From: Physcomitrium patens
Lineage: Eukaryota > Streptophyta > Bryopsida > Funariales > Funariaceae
Direction: 5' to 3'
Assembly (NCBI RefSeq): GCF_000002425.4
Contig: NC_037273.1
Span: 5,888,521-5,952,520, forward strand
DNA: 64,000 bases
The notes beneath the pieces are model-generated. The model did not search any database. It was not told the DNA's origin and saw only the letters and a program-made list of their open reading frames with translations. The translations under genes were made by a program, and so were the position numbers. Below are positions 46,016 through 59,715 of this stretch, piece by piece (position 1 is the first letter of the stretch; every line of letters starts with the position of its first letter).

Positions 46016-47500
46016 TTATATTTATCAGCTATTTAATTGAAATAGATGATCTTTCTTTATCTCTGTGTCTCTATATTATTCTTTTTGTTTTTTCATTACA
46101 ATCAAAATTACAATACTTGTTAGTTTTGGAATAGGCTTAGAACATTTAATTTGATCTTTATTTTGCAGCATCTAATTTTCTAAAAATGCTACAATATATT
46201 CTGTAAAATCTTATTTATGGCTACTTAAAATAATCTTCTTTGTTGCAGTCCTAATAAGAAGAGTCAATCTTTATTACTTCTACCTCAATATAAATATAAA
46301 GTTGTACAAGTTCTATAAAAAAATTATTGAATTTTTAGATGCAACTCATTATTTTTTCAGTATATTAATGCTTTTGTTCAAAAAATATATTATGATTTTT
46401 ATTCCAAGTTTAAAACATTGTTACAAAGTTGTTCATGTTTTATATTTTAATTTGCTATTGATTACTAATCTTTTATCTTTTTATTACTAGGCTTTTAAAT
46501 CTTTCTATTGATTTTATTATTTGAAAAAATTCTCTTATATCTATTATAGATTTACTTTGATTTATTGTCTTATATTTTATTTTTGTTATAATTTTTTTAT
46601 TTAATTTTAAAAAATTATGGTTTATTATTACTTTCATAGTTAATATGTATCTTATTTTTGTAAAATTGAATCTAATTTTTTAATATTTTATTTTAAAGAT
46701 AGATTATATAATAATTTTTTATAATTCTAAAATTATGCTTTAAATTTATATACATCTTATCTTATCTTTTTTTTGTTTTATAAATACTCTTTTTTATATT
46801 TTTGAAGTTTTTTTTATTATATTATAAATTTTATATTTTCCTCTTGAGGTATCAAATTCAAACTTAATTTAAATAAATATAAAATAATTTAAATAAATTT
46901 TCTTTTAGATTAAATTTTCTTTGAGATTAAATTTTCTTTGTATTGTTTTAATTTTTTTAAAGAAGTCAAGATTTTAGATAATTAATCTATAATAACCATT
47001 TCAAAGATTATTTAATATATAATTAATTAATTTAATTTTTTTGTAAAGATGACTTTGTTTAAAACTTACAAAATTATATATTCTTCTTTCATTTTTGACA
47101 TTGGTTGAATTTTCTTTTTAATCTTATATATATATATATATAGATATATTTTTCTTTTATGATATAATTAGTTCCAAAAGTGAAGGTGATTTTATACTTA
47201 GAATATTAATCTTTTATATTTAGATAGTAGCTATAAATAATTTTTATAAATTTTTTATATTGATGATTTATGTTAGCTATAAAAAATTATAATTAAAACT
47301 ATTTACTATCTTAAATTTTTTATAATCATAAAATTATTATTAAAAAATATAACAACAATTTTAAGTCTCTTCATACTTTAAAAATTAGTCATATGTCATT
47401 CTAGGTTTTAATTTGAAATTTTATAAAAAAAATGGCATCTAATCAAAGTTATTGCTTATTTATTAAATTAATGCAATAGTCTAAATTAAAATAAAATAAT
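44647..47500. other. AT-rich sequence without a recognised gene
   Basis: No supported coding region. An (AT)n microsatellite lies at about 45957-46014 and a short one near 47128-47145. Short hydrophobic open frames such as 46302-46490 follow from base composition. Confidence 0.6.
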
Positions 47501-47510
47501 ATAATATGAA

Positions 47511-50000
47511 CAGTGGCATTTTAGCTAGCCTCTACGCAAAAACGTGAGGATTACTACAAGACTATGAAGAAATATACACCAAGTTAAAAAGAATTTGCTT
47601 AGTTCAATCTTCAAGTCGCCTATACAATTTTATAAGGACAAGGTTAACCTTTTGTATCATAATAGTACATAAAAGATGTTGACTTAAGATGGGACTTAAA
47701 TTTAGGATTAGAATATTACTCTAACTAAGGCTAGTGAAGGCATAATCTAAAGATTAATAAGTCACCTATTCCGGCTTGCAAAGATAAGATAAAGTGAGTA
47801 GGTGGAGTCATAGCAAGTTTATCTTTGTATATAGTAGCAATAAAAAAAAAAAAAAAAAGACTCGCACATTTGCCAATACCTTCTCTAATCTTTGAAGAAC
47901 ATAAAGTAACAAAATCATGTGTGGATGAAAGAATAAAAAAAAAACCTAAATTAATAGCATTTGCTACAAAGATAGAAAAACATGAAGCTATCTGTCCAAC
48001 AAAAGTGGCATTATGTGAGATTTTTATTAAAGGATTTGTTTTGAAGTAGCAAGGAATTTTGTTGTCAAAATAAATTTTATAGGTAATTTTGAATGAAAGA
48101 ACAATTTAGCAAGTGATGGAATATCACTAGAAGCAGGTGGTCTTTATATATTTTGTGGGAAGTAAACAGCTTTTCAAAACCACTTAAAAATGATTGACTA
48201 ACATATTGAAGGAAATAATAGAGGAGTACCATCTTAGAAAAGATTTAGAATTTTATTTTTTTTGAAGTTATTGAAAAAAAAAATTACACAAAATTACTTA
48301 TACATACATCCCATATTTTGAAGTGGGGCATATATATATTCTAATCTTAGGTCTTAAAGTTTAATTCAGGTTAACCTACAAGTATGAAAATGACTATGTA
48401 AATTATATTGAAAGAAATATAAGATGAGTTTTGAAGTAGCATACAAATTTTGGTTCAACGTTTGAAAGCAATAATGAGCAAACATCAAAAGAATATATAT
48501 TACTCATTTCAAAAGTTTTTTATAGTATTAAAATTTAGAATATGAATTGAATTAAAATTGGAAGTTGTGAAACCAATAATGGTAGATACAACTATCACAA
48601 AGATTGATTATAATAATCTATCAATTTGGTGTTGATATTGTCTTTCAACTATACACTCAATGAACAAGTGCCATGCTTTACATGGCAAGAAAAGAACAAC
48701 TTGTCAATTCACAGCAACAAAGGAGATTAATGAAAATTTGAATCACTTCTTATTTATAGTCATGATAGTTATAGCAAGAATAGGTAGCTAAATCCTACTA
48801 CTAATTATAGGCATAAAAAAATGATTAATAGATAATCCATAATTTACTTGACTAATACATTGGGCTCCTTTACAAGCTCTAGAAATTCATTCAACTTAGG
48901 TAGAAATAATTATCAAACTTCTAATAGGAATCAATTATGACCAATCATAGAAAGAAGCAAAAGAAAAAGCTTGAAGTGGACTTAGTAGCATATTCAATCA
49001 AAGTTGGGAAGGTGGGATTTTTCACTTAATATTAGAAAATTTTCAAATGTAAATAAATTCTTGGATAATTGTAATACATAGCAAATAAGAGAGAAAACAC
49101 AATGTATTAAGATTGGACCAGTATAAGTTCTACCCAATGATGCTTTGTTATTAGATGAAGAAAATAGCTCGATTAAAACTATATTAAAGACAAATACTAA
49201 TTAATGAAATAATGATAAAAGAGGATTAGACTAATAGCACATGACTACCAAAACCATATAAATAAGGATAGAATATTAACAAAACAAAAAGACATATAGA
49301 GTATATAGATGATCCTTCAATTAGAAGGAATAGAAGATAGTATTGGATTATCATGGACAACAATGAAAACATGGATTGGATAATCAATGGCACATTAGAG
49401 AATGTAACTTCCAATAATGAAGTCTTAGCCCATACTCTCTCTACATCCCAAAAATTTGTGGAGATGAAAAAAAGCTAGTTCTTAATTAAATATAGATGTA
49501 TAGCTAATCTAAAGAAAAAAAAATGACTAAAAATTAATATTAATTAAAGAATATTAGAAGAATTGATATCTACTAATAAACATTTATTACTAGCTATTAG
49601 TAATATAATATATGAGGTTCAATTTATTGTGAGGTATCAATTAAAAAAAATCTTTTATTCTCCAAGCTCCTTATAGAAAAGATTATGCCGACACCCTCAA
49701 CACATACCTTCTCAAGTCACACTATTCTTCTTGGAGTGGTTGAAAGGGCAAGGAGTAGAAATTGACTTACTAAGCTTTCTAATAGAAAACTATTTCTTAA
49801 TTAGGATACTAATGCAACTTAATAAGTAATTAATAAAATCCAAAAACTATCAATCAATATGCTTTTGCTTAAATGATGATGAGGACCAATAGATAAATAT
49901 TGAAAGTGCATAAATTGATCCAAAGTCTATCCTATTTAGTCTATAAATTGATGAGGATCAGCTTTATATATCAAAATATTTAAGGCCTAAAAGCACTCAA
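47511..50000 (+). pseudogene. LINE 5' part and possible ORF1 (decayed)
   Basis: The sequence is slightly less AT-rich than what precedes it, and coding-like stretches appear in changing frames, such as LPIPSLIFEEHKVTKS (47855-47910) and YKYENDYVNYIERNIR (48378-48425). They resemble no domain I can name with certainty. Position upstream of the endonuclease and RT of the LINE makes ORF1 and the ORF2 start the likely content. The left boundary is approximate. Confidence 0.35.
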
Positions 50001-50219
50001 AAAGATGCAATGGATTAGGAATTATATGATGCAATAATTTTTTATAATAGATGTTTTATGTATATAAGAATACTACCTACAAGCAAGCACTTTTTTCACA
50101 CTCAAAGTGATATTTTAGCCATGGATAATATTTTATAGGCAAGAAGTAGCCATAGCATATAACAACTTCATGAACTGAGATGGAGCTGGCAATGATAAGA
50201 TCTATCTATGGAAAGCACA

Positions 50220-50770
50220 AAAAATATCTCATTTAATTACAATACTGTAGTAGTCATGGATTGATAAAACACAATGGATGTGCCTTAGAAGAATTGATGG
50301 ATCATATATAGTTCTTTTAAATGTGTATGTACCACTCACATTGCTAGAGCAATACATGCTTTGGAAGAAACTTATTGATGATATGTTAAAATGGTGTAAG
50401 TAGATAATTAATAGCGATTGGAATTTCACAAAAAGTAGAATAGATAAGCCAAATATGAATGGATCAGTACCATCTACCCAAGAATTGAAACTATTCTATA
50501 ATCTTATGAGGATATTATAGATTACAAATGACTTCTTAGCATTGAATAATAATAGATTCAATTGACATAACTATCAAAGAAGGATATCAAACCATGGCTA
50601 GACTCAATAAGATATATATCTTTTCATTACTTAGGTCGAACTCCACAAGTTCAGAGTATCATATGAAAGGTAATAACGCCCGCTCAAACTACCTCCATAT
50701 ATAAAAGAAGATACAACTATTTTCCAAATCAATGATGAATTTGCATTATGTAATGAATTCGACATTTTTT
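50220..50770 (+). pseudogene. LINE endonuclease domain (decayed)
   Basis: Segments fit the exonuclease-endonuclease-phosphatase domain of LINE ORF2: IDGSYIVLLNVYVP followed by LLEQYMLWKKL, then SDWNFTKSRIDK, where plant LINEs have GDWN..D, then ELKLFYNLMRI. This domain nicks target DNA to prime reverse transcription. Stops interrupt it and the catalytic Gly-Asp is changed to Ser-Asp. Confidence 0.6.
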
Positions 50771-51339
50771 AATGACCCGATGGCCTAGACTCAAATATAT
50801 TGGCTATAGGTTGTACATGCAAATTTGGAATTTTTTGAAAAAAAATGTAAGTATATAAAGTTCTATAAGAAATGGTGTATTGATAAGATGGAAAAGTAAT
50901 ATAAAGTAGAGACAACCATCTATTGATAGCTTGATAAAACAGTGGCCAATTTCTATGAAGATCTCAACAATGTCTAGCTACAAAATAATATAGCCTACTT
51001 AATTGACAAATTAAAAGAAATTGAAGATAAGAAGGCCAAAAGATAGATAATAAAAAGTTGGATGAAGTGGCACCTTAACAGAGATCAATGTTCATGTGCT
51101 TCTTTTCATGCCAACAAAGAACAATCAATAGCATTGCACCTAATAAAAATAAAATTCTAGTAAAGATGAGCTCATTTAGGATAAGACAAAATGATTCAAG
51201 TTTGCACAATCTTTTACAAAAAGCTCTATATGGCAAGCTTGGATTTTCTAGCAATATGTGGTATAAGAAAACAAGTAATTACCTTGATTATAAAAGATTA
51301 AAATAAATAAATTAAAAAAAATAGATGTAGCTATACAAC

Positions 51340-52335
51340 AAAGTTTAAAAGCTCCACTTATATTACAAGAAATTATTATAGCATTGAAAGAGATGACAAT
51401 AGAAACATCTCCTACTCTGAATAGAGTAGTACTAGAATTTTATTTGGCTTTCTGGGATTTAATTGGAGAGTAATATATTGAAATGATTTGAGTTAGTTTA
51501 ATCATAGATAGCCTTCCTCAAGAAATGAATACAAGAATTATTGCTCTAATACTTAAAAGGTACACTAAGAGGATTCTTTACCAATTGGCATCCAATTATG
51601 ATGTTGAACTTGAAATGTAAGATATTTATTAAAGCATTACAACTACAAATGCAACTAATACTTATGAATATTATAAACATTGATGAATTAGATTTTTTAT
51701 ACATGAGATTTATCTTAGATAATATATTTCTTATACAAGAAATAATGACATGAATAGAACAATCAAGTCAACCTCTACTATTTTTCATATTAAACTTCTT
51801 AAAAATATATGACATAGTAGAGTAGAATTATTTATACTCAATCATGATAGTATTAGGCTTTAGAGAGGAGTTTATTGACATGGTTAGACTTCTATTGACA
51901 AATATATCAGCATGTACTAAAATAAATGGAACTTTAATAATTTTCTTTTTAATTATAAGAAGAGTGAAACAAGCATATCTACTTGCTCTATATTTATTTC
52001 TCATTGTTGAGGAAGTTATAAATATCATAATTACATGGGAGGTTGCAAATAGAGCCATTTGAGGTATTCAACTAACTTTAGAGAGACAACAAGGTTTAGT
52101 ACAATATGCAAATGATACTTTTTTGATCATATTTGAAGAATTCTTTTTTATAAGAACCATCATCTAGATCCTTCAAATATTTTGTTTGGGATTGGACTTA
52201 ATATTGAATTGGCAAAAATCAAGTAGTTATTGAAAATATAAGCATGATCTAATATGATCACTATTGACAAAATAATTAGTGGTAGTTTAGGCTAATCTAG
52301 AGCAAATAAGCAAACTATTAAATGTTTTTTTTGGC
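51340..52335 (+). pseudogene. LINE reverse transcriptase domain (decayed)
   Basis: ETSPTLNRVVLEFYLAFW matches the usual SPGPDG..EFYK.FW start. Then come EFIDMVRLLLTNISAC, RRVKQAYLLALYLFLIVEE (for RGVRQGCPLAPYLF) and QYANDTFLI at 52102-52128, where the catalytic YADD has become YAND by one G-to-A change. The RT is cut near 52339 by the LTR of copy F, in the segment that normally reads KLLG.PFGL. Confidence 0.75.
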
Positions 52336-52339
52336 TTAT

Positions 52340-52841
52340 TATCACAGACATATATATTTAATTCAATAATTACTTATATGATTAGGTAGAAGTAGGTAAA
52401 TATAGATTAATTTCATAAAGTCTTCTAGGAAAGCTTCTTGAAAGCTTATTAAACATGGTTTTGGACTTAAGATGTAATTATAGGATAGAAACTTGGTCAA
52501 CAAGTTAATCACATATTGGTAGCTTGTGGAATAAGTTAACTCCCCATAAAAGGTTGTGGAACAAGCTAATCATGTGGCATATATACAGATAACTTGCCTT
52601 GCAAGTTAAGACATAAAACTAACAAAGTTAACATGTTTTAGAGGTCTTATAGGATATTGTTACATAGCTCATACTTAAGAGTATATATGGAGGTAAGAGT
52701 AAAGCCTTCTTCATTCTTGTCAACGTTGTTTTAGTCCTTAGTCTTGTTTAAAGACTTTCTAGTTTTCTTGTTTTTGGAAATAGCCATTTTAGTTAATATT
52801 ATATTACCTTTTGAGTGACTTTTTAGTTCTCTTCAGTGACA
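52340..52841 (+). repeat. 5' LTR of copy F (plus)
   Basis: About 502 bp, starting TATCACAGAC and ending CTTCAGTGACA. Core LTR blocks are in order, including 'ggtaagagtaaagccttctt', a decayed post-TATA hairpin, and 'ggaaatagccattttag'. It inserted into the LINE RT. Confidence 0.75.
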
Positions 52842-54177
52842 CAAGAGTGTATCGAGGATTCTCTTTCTTTGAGATTTATATTCTTAATAATTTGATAAGA
52901 GTATTAACATACTATTTTTATCTTATTTTAGAAGTGAGTAGATTATCTCACTTTTATTATTATATTTTAAAGATTGTGGACTATTCATCTTTTAAACAAA
53001 AAAATCTTTTTTTTAATACTGATCTTTCCTTAAAAAGACAGGATTATCTCTCTTTATAGAAATTTTTATTAGAGGTTGCAGATTATCCTCTTCTAATTTA
53101 TCTTTTTGAATTTGTTTGAGTTGTATATGAAAGGAAAGATTATGGATGCTACACCTAGCAGAAATGAGAATAGATTTGTAACTATTGCAGATCTTCATGA
53201 GCTTGTCAATACTCTTAGAATGGAAATATCATGTATTTCTAATGTGAATCATGGAGATACCATGCTTATACCTATAGAAGAAGTTCAGAGTCTATGGCAA
53301 GAAGTTGTGCAATTGAAGGAAGCAAATAGATCAACCTCACAACCAAATCCACAGAGTTTTGCTTCTACAAGTATGACAGAGATAAGGATTAGTATGCCTG
53401 AGAAGTTTGATGGAACAAAATCAAAATTTTAAGGATTTTTGCAATAAGTCAAGATCTATCTAAGATTGCACTTTTTTTCAATATTCTAATGGATTTGCTC
53501 AAGTTGGATTTATAGGCGCACTTCTATCAAGAAGTGCTTTGACTTTGTTTGCACCTTTTATGAAAAAAGATTTGTGACTCTTTTATGATTTGAATTCATT
53601 TCTAGAAGTATTTATGGTGACATTTGGAGAAAGTGATCAAGAATGAGTAGTAGAGACCAAAATCTTATCTTTACGACACGGTTCATGATTAGCCACCACG
53701 TATGCTACTGAATTCCAAAACCTTACTTGCAATATGGATTGGAATGACAAAGCACTCATCAATCAATTTTGATATGGATTAAAGAATAGTGTCAAAGATT
53801 TGTTATTAAAAATATCAAAAATAAAATCTTTGGAACAATTTATTGCTCAAGCCATTGCATGGGACAATCAATTATTTGAAAGGAGTCAAGAATAAAGACT
53901 TGGCTGGAGAAGAATAAGTCAAGTAATGGTGACAACTTCTAAGTTTTTTGAAATGTATTCATCAAAGTCGAAACCAATGCAAATTGATATAATATATTTT
54001 AAAACTTTCACAAAGCAAGAAAAGACTCAACATTGCCGAGAGGGTTTGTGTTTATATTGTAAAGAAGCACAGCACACTACTCAACATTATCCAAAAAAGC
54101 AATGCAATTACAAAATAATGAGTACAATTATCAAAGAAGATAATGTATTAGAAAACGAGTTTTTCCAGCTACAATAG
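52842..54177 (+). pseudogene. gag: Copy F leader and gag
   Basis: The frame opens at 53106; the probable start is MDATPSRNENRF at 53142, after which about 95 codons stay open to EKFDGTKSKF. The core then breaks into frames with stops (53432-53925). The C-terminal open frame 53926-54177 carries the zinc knuckle CLYCKEAQHTTQHY, again CCHY, and ends ...LQ with TAG at 54175-54177, as in the complete element. Pol follows in the -1 frame here too. This gag N-terminus is shared by copies A, D and G but not by the complete element, which marks two subfamilies. Confidence 0.75.
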
Positions 54178-56687
54178 GGACTGTGTGGCTGGAATCATGT
54201 GCAATAGCTAGTAAAGGTCATATTCTCTTTTCAGACCCCTCACCTTGTTTTATAATAGATGTGCATTTAGGTCCTAAAAATCACAAAGTCCTTACCTTAT
54301 TTGATTGAAGGGCCTTAGCCTATTTTATAAACAAAGATTTTGTCAAAAATCAAAAAATATCTTTAGTCAAAAAAACTAAATCCATACATATAGAAGTCAT
54401 AGATGGTCATTCATTGTCTTATAAAAATATTACCTATAAGATTTTTTCTTTAGATGTAATAATTAAAAATCATAAAAATATAGTATTGTTTAATATAATA
54501 AGATCTCCCTCCAATCTAGTTATTTTAGGATTATCGTGGCTAGAAAAATATAACCCTTAAATAGATTGGATTTTTCATAATCATAACTTTTTTGATAGTA
54601 TAATCTAAGATCGAGTTAGCAGAATAGAAGTACAAAAGTCTAGTACTTTCAAACCTTTACTGATAGATGCGAGAGCTTTCATGCATGTTACAAAAGAAGG
54701 ATCATCTTTTGTTATATATGCTATGTCCATTTCTAATGGTGAAAAAAAGTCCAATAGTATTCCTATCCAATATGAAGAATTTCAAGACGTTTTTGAAAAG
54801 AAGAATGCAGATATTCTTCTAAAGCATTGACCTTATGATTATTCAATTGATTTACAAGGAGTTCAACCACCACTCAGACCAATCTGTAGCTTATCACAAA
54901 ATGAGTTAGCTACATTAAAGGAGTATATTGATCAGAAGTTGGCAAAGAACTTCATATGCCATTCTAAATCCCCATTCAAAGCTCCTATCTTATTTGTGAA
55001 GAAGAAAGACAGATCTCTGCACATGTGTATGGATTATTGATGATTCAATAAGATCACCATCAAGAATAGGTATCATTTGCCTTTGATTTTAGGATTTCTT
55101 GACCAACTCAATGAAGCAAAGATCTATACCAAAATGGATCTACAAAGAACATACAACTTAGTTCGTATAAAAAAAAAAAAAAAAAAGATGAATTGAAGAC
55201 TACTTTCTGAACTAGATATGAATATTTTGAATATAATGTCATGCTTTTTGGACTCACAAATGCACCAGCTACTTTTCAACATCTTATGAATGATGTTTTT
55301 CATGAGTTTTTAGATGATTTTATCGTTTGCTATTTAAACAACATTCTAATCTACTCTAAGAATACAAAAGAACATGAACTCCATATTCATTGTGTATTAC
55401 AGAAACTTAGAAATGTAGGATTATATGCCAAGTTAGAAAAGTGTATATTCCATACTACTCAAGTTGATTTTTTAGAATATATTATTTCTAACAAATTCCT
55501 TATAATAAATCCTAAGAAGGTCCAAACTATTATAGATTAGAAGATTCTAAAAATAATATGAGATGTTTAATATTTTTTAGGCTTTGCTAATTACTATTGA
55601 ATCTTCATCAAGAATTTTTTTCAAGTTGCAGCTCTACTTACACCTTTGACTTGTAAAGACAAACTTGAGTAGAATAAAGAAGCAGAAGCATCATTTGATG
55701 CTATAAAAAAAAAGAATTTACTTCTATACCAATCTTGTATTGCGTCAACCTTTCTGAGGCATTTTTTTATGGAAATAGATAGGTTAGAATTTTCTATGGA
55801 TATTGTATTGTTACAAATAGGAACAAATGATAAATTCTACCTAATAACTTTTTATTCTAGGAAATTTTTAGTAAGTGAAATTAATTATGAGATCCATGAC
55901 AAAGAACTCCTTGCAATTATGGATTTATTTCAAGAATGGAGTCAATAATCTAGAAGGCACCTCAAGTCCAATCATCATGTATACAAATCATAAGAACCTC
56001 AAGTACTTCATGTCAGTACGTATTTTGAATCATCGTCAAGCCCATTAGAGCATGTCTTTATCCAAATTCAACTTCAAGATCATTTATCGACCCGAAAAAC
56101 AACAAGGTCTATCAGAGGCCCTTTTTAGACGTTCTTATCTTATACCAAAAGAAGAAGATGCATCTTTTGATCAATAAAAAATAATTCTTTTAAAGCTTAA
56201 GCATTTTCATCTTCAAGCAACAAAATCAACATTGATTATTGCATCAATCTTTGTCAAGCAAATCCAATTAAGTATGTCATCTGATCCTCTTATTCATGAT
56301 ATCAAGAATCTTCTTTCTAAGTCTCATGATATTTCAAACTTCGAATTGAAGAACAACCTTCTCTATTTCAAAAGATGCCTATATGTTCCAAAAAGAGAAG
56401 CTCGTTTATGTGTTCTTCAAGCATGTCATGACTTTCCAACAACAAGATATTTTAGATACAATAAGACTTTAAAACTTATATCTAGAGATTTTTGGTGGCC
56501 ACAAATATGGAAGGAAATAAAAGACTTTGTATAATCATATGATACTTGTTTAAGATTCAAAACTCCTGACTATAGACCTTATGGACTGCTTCAACCATTA
56601 CCTATTCCAAAACACTTATGGTCTTCTGTTTCTATGGATTTTATTATGGATCTTCCAATCTCAGGTTCACATGATTTCATTCAACAT
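54178..56687 (+). pseudogene. pol: Copy F pol (protease to integrase core)
   Basis: Protease near 54225-54580, with the active-site DSGA reading D-stop-RA and VILGLSWLEKYNP preserved. RT runs from about 54780 with an Ala-rich (poly-A expanded) stretch at 55171-55188; the 55241-55540 frame keeps [15 protein letters not shown] and YLNNILIYS, where the catalytic YLDD has become YLNN. RNase H is at 55730-56110. The integrase zinc domain is in the open frame 56232-56534 and the core start (SMDFIMDLP) is near 56630. It is truncated at about 56687; the remaining integrase, chromodomain and extra ORF are missing. Confidence 0.7.
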
Positions 56688-56775
56688 ATGGTTACTTTGA
56701 CTTTTTAGTTCTCTTCAATGACACAAGAGTGTATCAAGGATTCTCTTTCTTTGAGATTCATGTCCCTGATACTTA
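56688..56775 (+). repeat. LTR end plus leader of a further family-1 copy
   Basis: The last 36 bp of an LTR (ending CTCTTCAATGACA at 56723) are followed by about 50 bp of leader that repeats the sequence after copy F's own 5' LTR (52842-52890). An LTR followed again by leader suggests a lost tandem copy. Confidence 0.6.
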
Positions 56776-56799
56776 TTCTTGTATCTTTTGACATAGATT

Positions 56800-58803
56800 C
56801 ATTTTTGTACCAATAAATACAAAAGAAACTTACTTATTGATGCATATCTAAAGTTAATACAATAAGAAGTATAGTAATAAATAATGTGATCCTATCTTCA
56901 TTAATTTATTTTCTCTCCATCTAAAGAGGTACTAAACAAGGAATTATGAAGGTTAAGGCAACATTAGAGAATTACTTTGGAATAGGTACCACACAAAGAG
57001 CATGTACGTACAAAGGTAGGATGGATTCAAAGTCATTCAAAGTCAACCTTATCATAAGGATAGAAGAATCAACTTCATTCATCCATTAGATGAGGTATCA
57101 ACTCTATTGTTTAAGCAGATGATAAAGGCTCTAGAAACTGCTCACTCTAACATCCATGTGATGCTTAGATTTTGTCTAGGTCAAACCCAAGCATATAGAG
57201 GAAGTAAATGGCAACCTAGTATGGAGTATTTTATCATTCAGCTGCACCAAAGCAAGCAAGGTTTTATGGTGTGGAATAGGGTGGCACGAACTCTAAAAGA
57301 GATGTTACCTGAAATACGACACACTCAACCAATGTATTATGAGGAAATTCTCAAGAGCCACTTTTGGCGTTGCTAAGTGGCACAATGCATGGGGGCTGGA
57401 TTTTCAAGGCTAGAGCAGCCACTCTACACTAATCTGGGCTTAGATATTACAGAGATATCATTGAGCATCTTTCATTGTTATCATTTGAAGTGATCTCTAC
57501 CAAGTTTGGTATGCAGAAAAATGAGAGGGGAGCTTGGCAGGCTCTCATTCGGAAAATGCAACAAAAGTGGGGGATGCTAATCCTCTCTGCCCAGCCCATC
57601 ACTCGTATCGACGAGTAGGTCAGGATGTATGCAGGAAGTGATCCGCAATCTGCACCCTTACTTGTCTGGAAAACCTCAGCGGACACAACGAGGATCCTGG
57701 ATCTGATACAGACATACTTACCGACTCAAAATCAAGTGTACAGGGTGAACGAAGGCGCGACATACTTACTACCAACCCAGCGCTCAATACAGCAATTGCG
57801 CGGTCCACACATGGACAGCCCACAGCAAGAGGTAATATAGATCCATAGTTTTCTACACCGGGTGAGGGTGATCCCCATCCAAAGAGGACGAAAGATGATA
57901 TGGACTCTTTTCGATTACGGGGGCATTGACAGGTTACAGTGGGACTCTGGAAGGTTGATCTAGGAGAAGAAAGAATCGATCATGCAATACACGATGGGAA
58001 ACGGGAGATCCACTTTGAGGAAGCGCCATAGAGTACCCTCGATGACTGAAAACAAGTGGGCAGGAGTTTTATCTAGCAATTTTAAAATGTGTTGGTTGAA
58101 CGTATGGGATGCGGAGCGTATTAGGAAGGAGACCAGCCTTCTCTGGCTTGTCTGGCACTGAGCCGTCTTGATGAACGCATGGTGCGGAAGAATCAATGGA
58201 GTGGTGGACAAATGCTGCCCAGTGTGTGTAAACAGCATGGAGTAGTCGGTACTCCACCACTTCTGGGAGTGCCCATCAGCACAAAGGGCGTGGACGAGAG
58301 GCATAGGAATTTTACTTCGACTTGCATTGTAGGGCAAACTTCTAAATAGGGGGAGGCGTAACAGGCATAACCGCATGATTGCAACAAATGGAACGAGAGC
58401 AAATCAGGCGATCATAACACTAGATGATGTGGATGGAGCGAACATCACAAGATGCTCTACACATCGACAAAACGGTGGTACGATACAATTTCTACCTAGT
58501 TGGAAGCCTTATATACTTGCATACAAAATTCCACGCCGATTGAGAAAGGTAAGTCGACTTTGGCTATTGCAGAGGGGTACCATTACGTGGTTGTTATGGA
58601 TCAAGCGTAACGACGCTATTTTCAACGAGTTGTACTGGCCTCCACAGAAAATGGGTAATCGAGTGTGGTTGAACCTTGTAGACTATGATAGGGTAGCTTG
58701 GGCACGCACATTGAAACTATGTAAAAATACGCCTAGGAACAGAACGCAACTCATTGATAAATTCAAACAGCAATGGTGCGGTAATGCGGTCCTAGCAAAA
58801 TGA
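56800..58803 (+). pseudogene. LINE ORF2 C-terminal region with RVT zinc-binding domain
   Basis: Reading several frames in turn: LLFKQMIKALETAHSNIHVMLRF and a following KW-rich stretch (57100-57375), then VWKTSADTTRILD (57668-57700), then a zinc-binding segment at about 58135-58295: LLWLVWH, a Trp/Gly stretch, CCPVC and HHFWECPSAQRAW. The last part, open at 58375-58803, has TITWLLWIKRNDAIFN and a VAWARTLKLC tail. This is the order seen in plant LINE ORF2 after RT. Stops remain (for example after LLWLVWH), but GC content is far higher than in the RT half at 51340-52335. The RT thumb between the two halves is missing, so this may be the same LINE split by copy F or a separate 5'-truncated insertion. 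Confidence 0.75.
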
Positions 58804-58990
58804 TCTAGAGACAAATCCCATTGGCATCTCGTAGACCCCACCCAGGATAGGCAAGTTTACACGTATAAATACGTAGAATACTAACCAATCCTTGCTGGAC
58901 CAGGCAGGGATCACTATGTAACCATTAACCACCTGCAATAGAATCAATTCTATTTATGTCAAAAAATAAAATAAAATAAAATAAAAATTT
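58804..58990 (+). repeat. LINE 3' end with (AAAAT)n tail
   Basis: After the ORF2 stop at 58801-58803 a 3' untranslated stretch leads to a run of AAAAT units at 58962-58986. A simple-repeat tail of this kind is typical of target-primed LINE insertions and sets the right boundary of the element. Confidence 0.7.
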
Positions 58991-59684
58991 TCATATGTTA
59001 GTATATCATTCATAAAATATTCAAGTAAAAAACAGCTTAAAATCCATTTACTTGCTTTTTTCCTTAAAGTCAGAATACTTTTAAAAAATTAACAATTATC
59101 ATATCTATATCTTTTGTATACCAAGTTGGGCATTTGGTTATACTTTTAGATTGTTTAGTAATGGCTTGTTTTATTTAGTCGACTGATTTGAAAAAGCCCA
59201 TTCTTTTGTATTAACTCTTGGTTGTATCACATTTTCTATCTCACTTTGTTTCTTACTAATAGTTACACCCTTTATCTCTATTATTTTCATTTTTATTATA
59301 TTTTTGCCATAATACAAACTATCAACTTTATTATACTCCATCCATTAAGTAATTGATAAATCCTAATATGTCTATTAAATTTGCAGTATTTTTGTTGATT
59401 AGCGTCCAATCATTCGATTTTTTTTTATTTTTTATTTTTTTTTGTTGCCACCTTTTATGTATGCTTATATTTGGCAGCTTATTATTATATCAGATTCTTT
59501 TGCAACCATCATATTACTTTTTATTGGTTGATTTGTACTCTCATGTGATTTTTTTGGTTCATTCATTTGCACATCCTTTGGTTGTATCCAACTCCCTTCT
59601 TTTTTGTTTTTTAATTAGTCTTTTATTTAAGAATATTAAGAAAACATAAATTAATTTGTCTAATTATAAACCGCTATAAATATA

Positions 59685-59715
<31 letters not shown>

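Noticed and set aside
59353..59649. Hydrophobic 98-codon frame as a membrane protein gene
   Set aside because: It is T-rich, so Phe/Leu/Ile arise from composition alone, and no homology or promoter context supports it.
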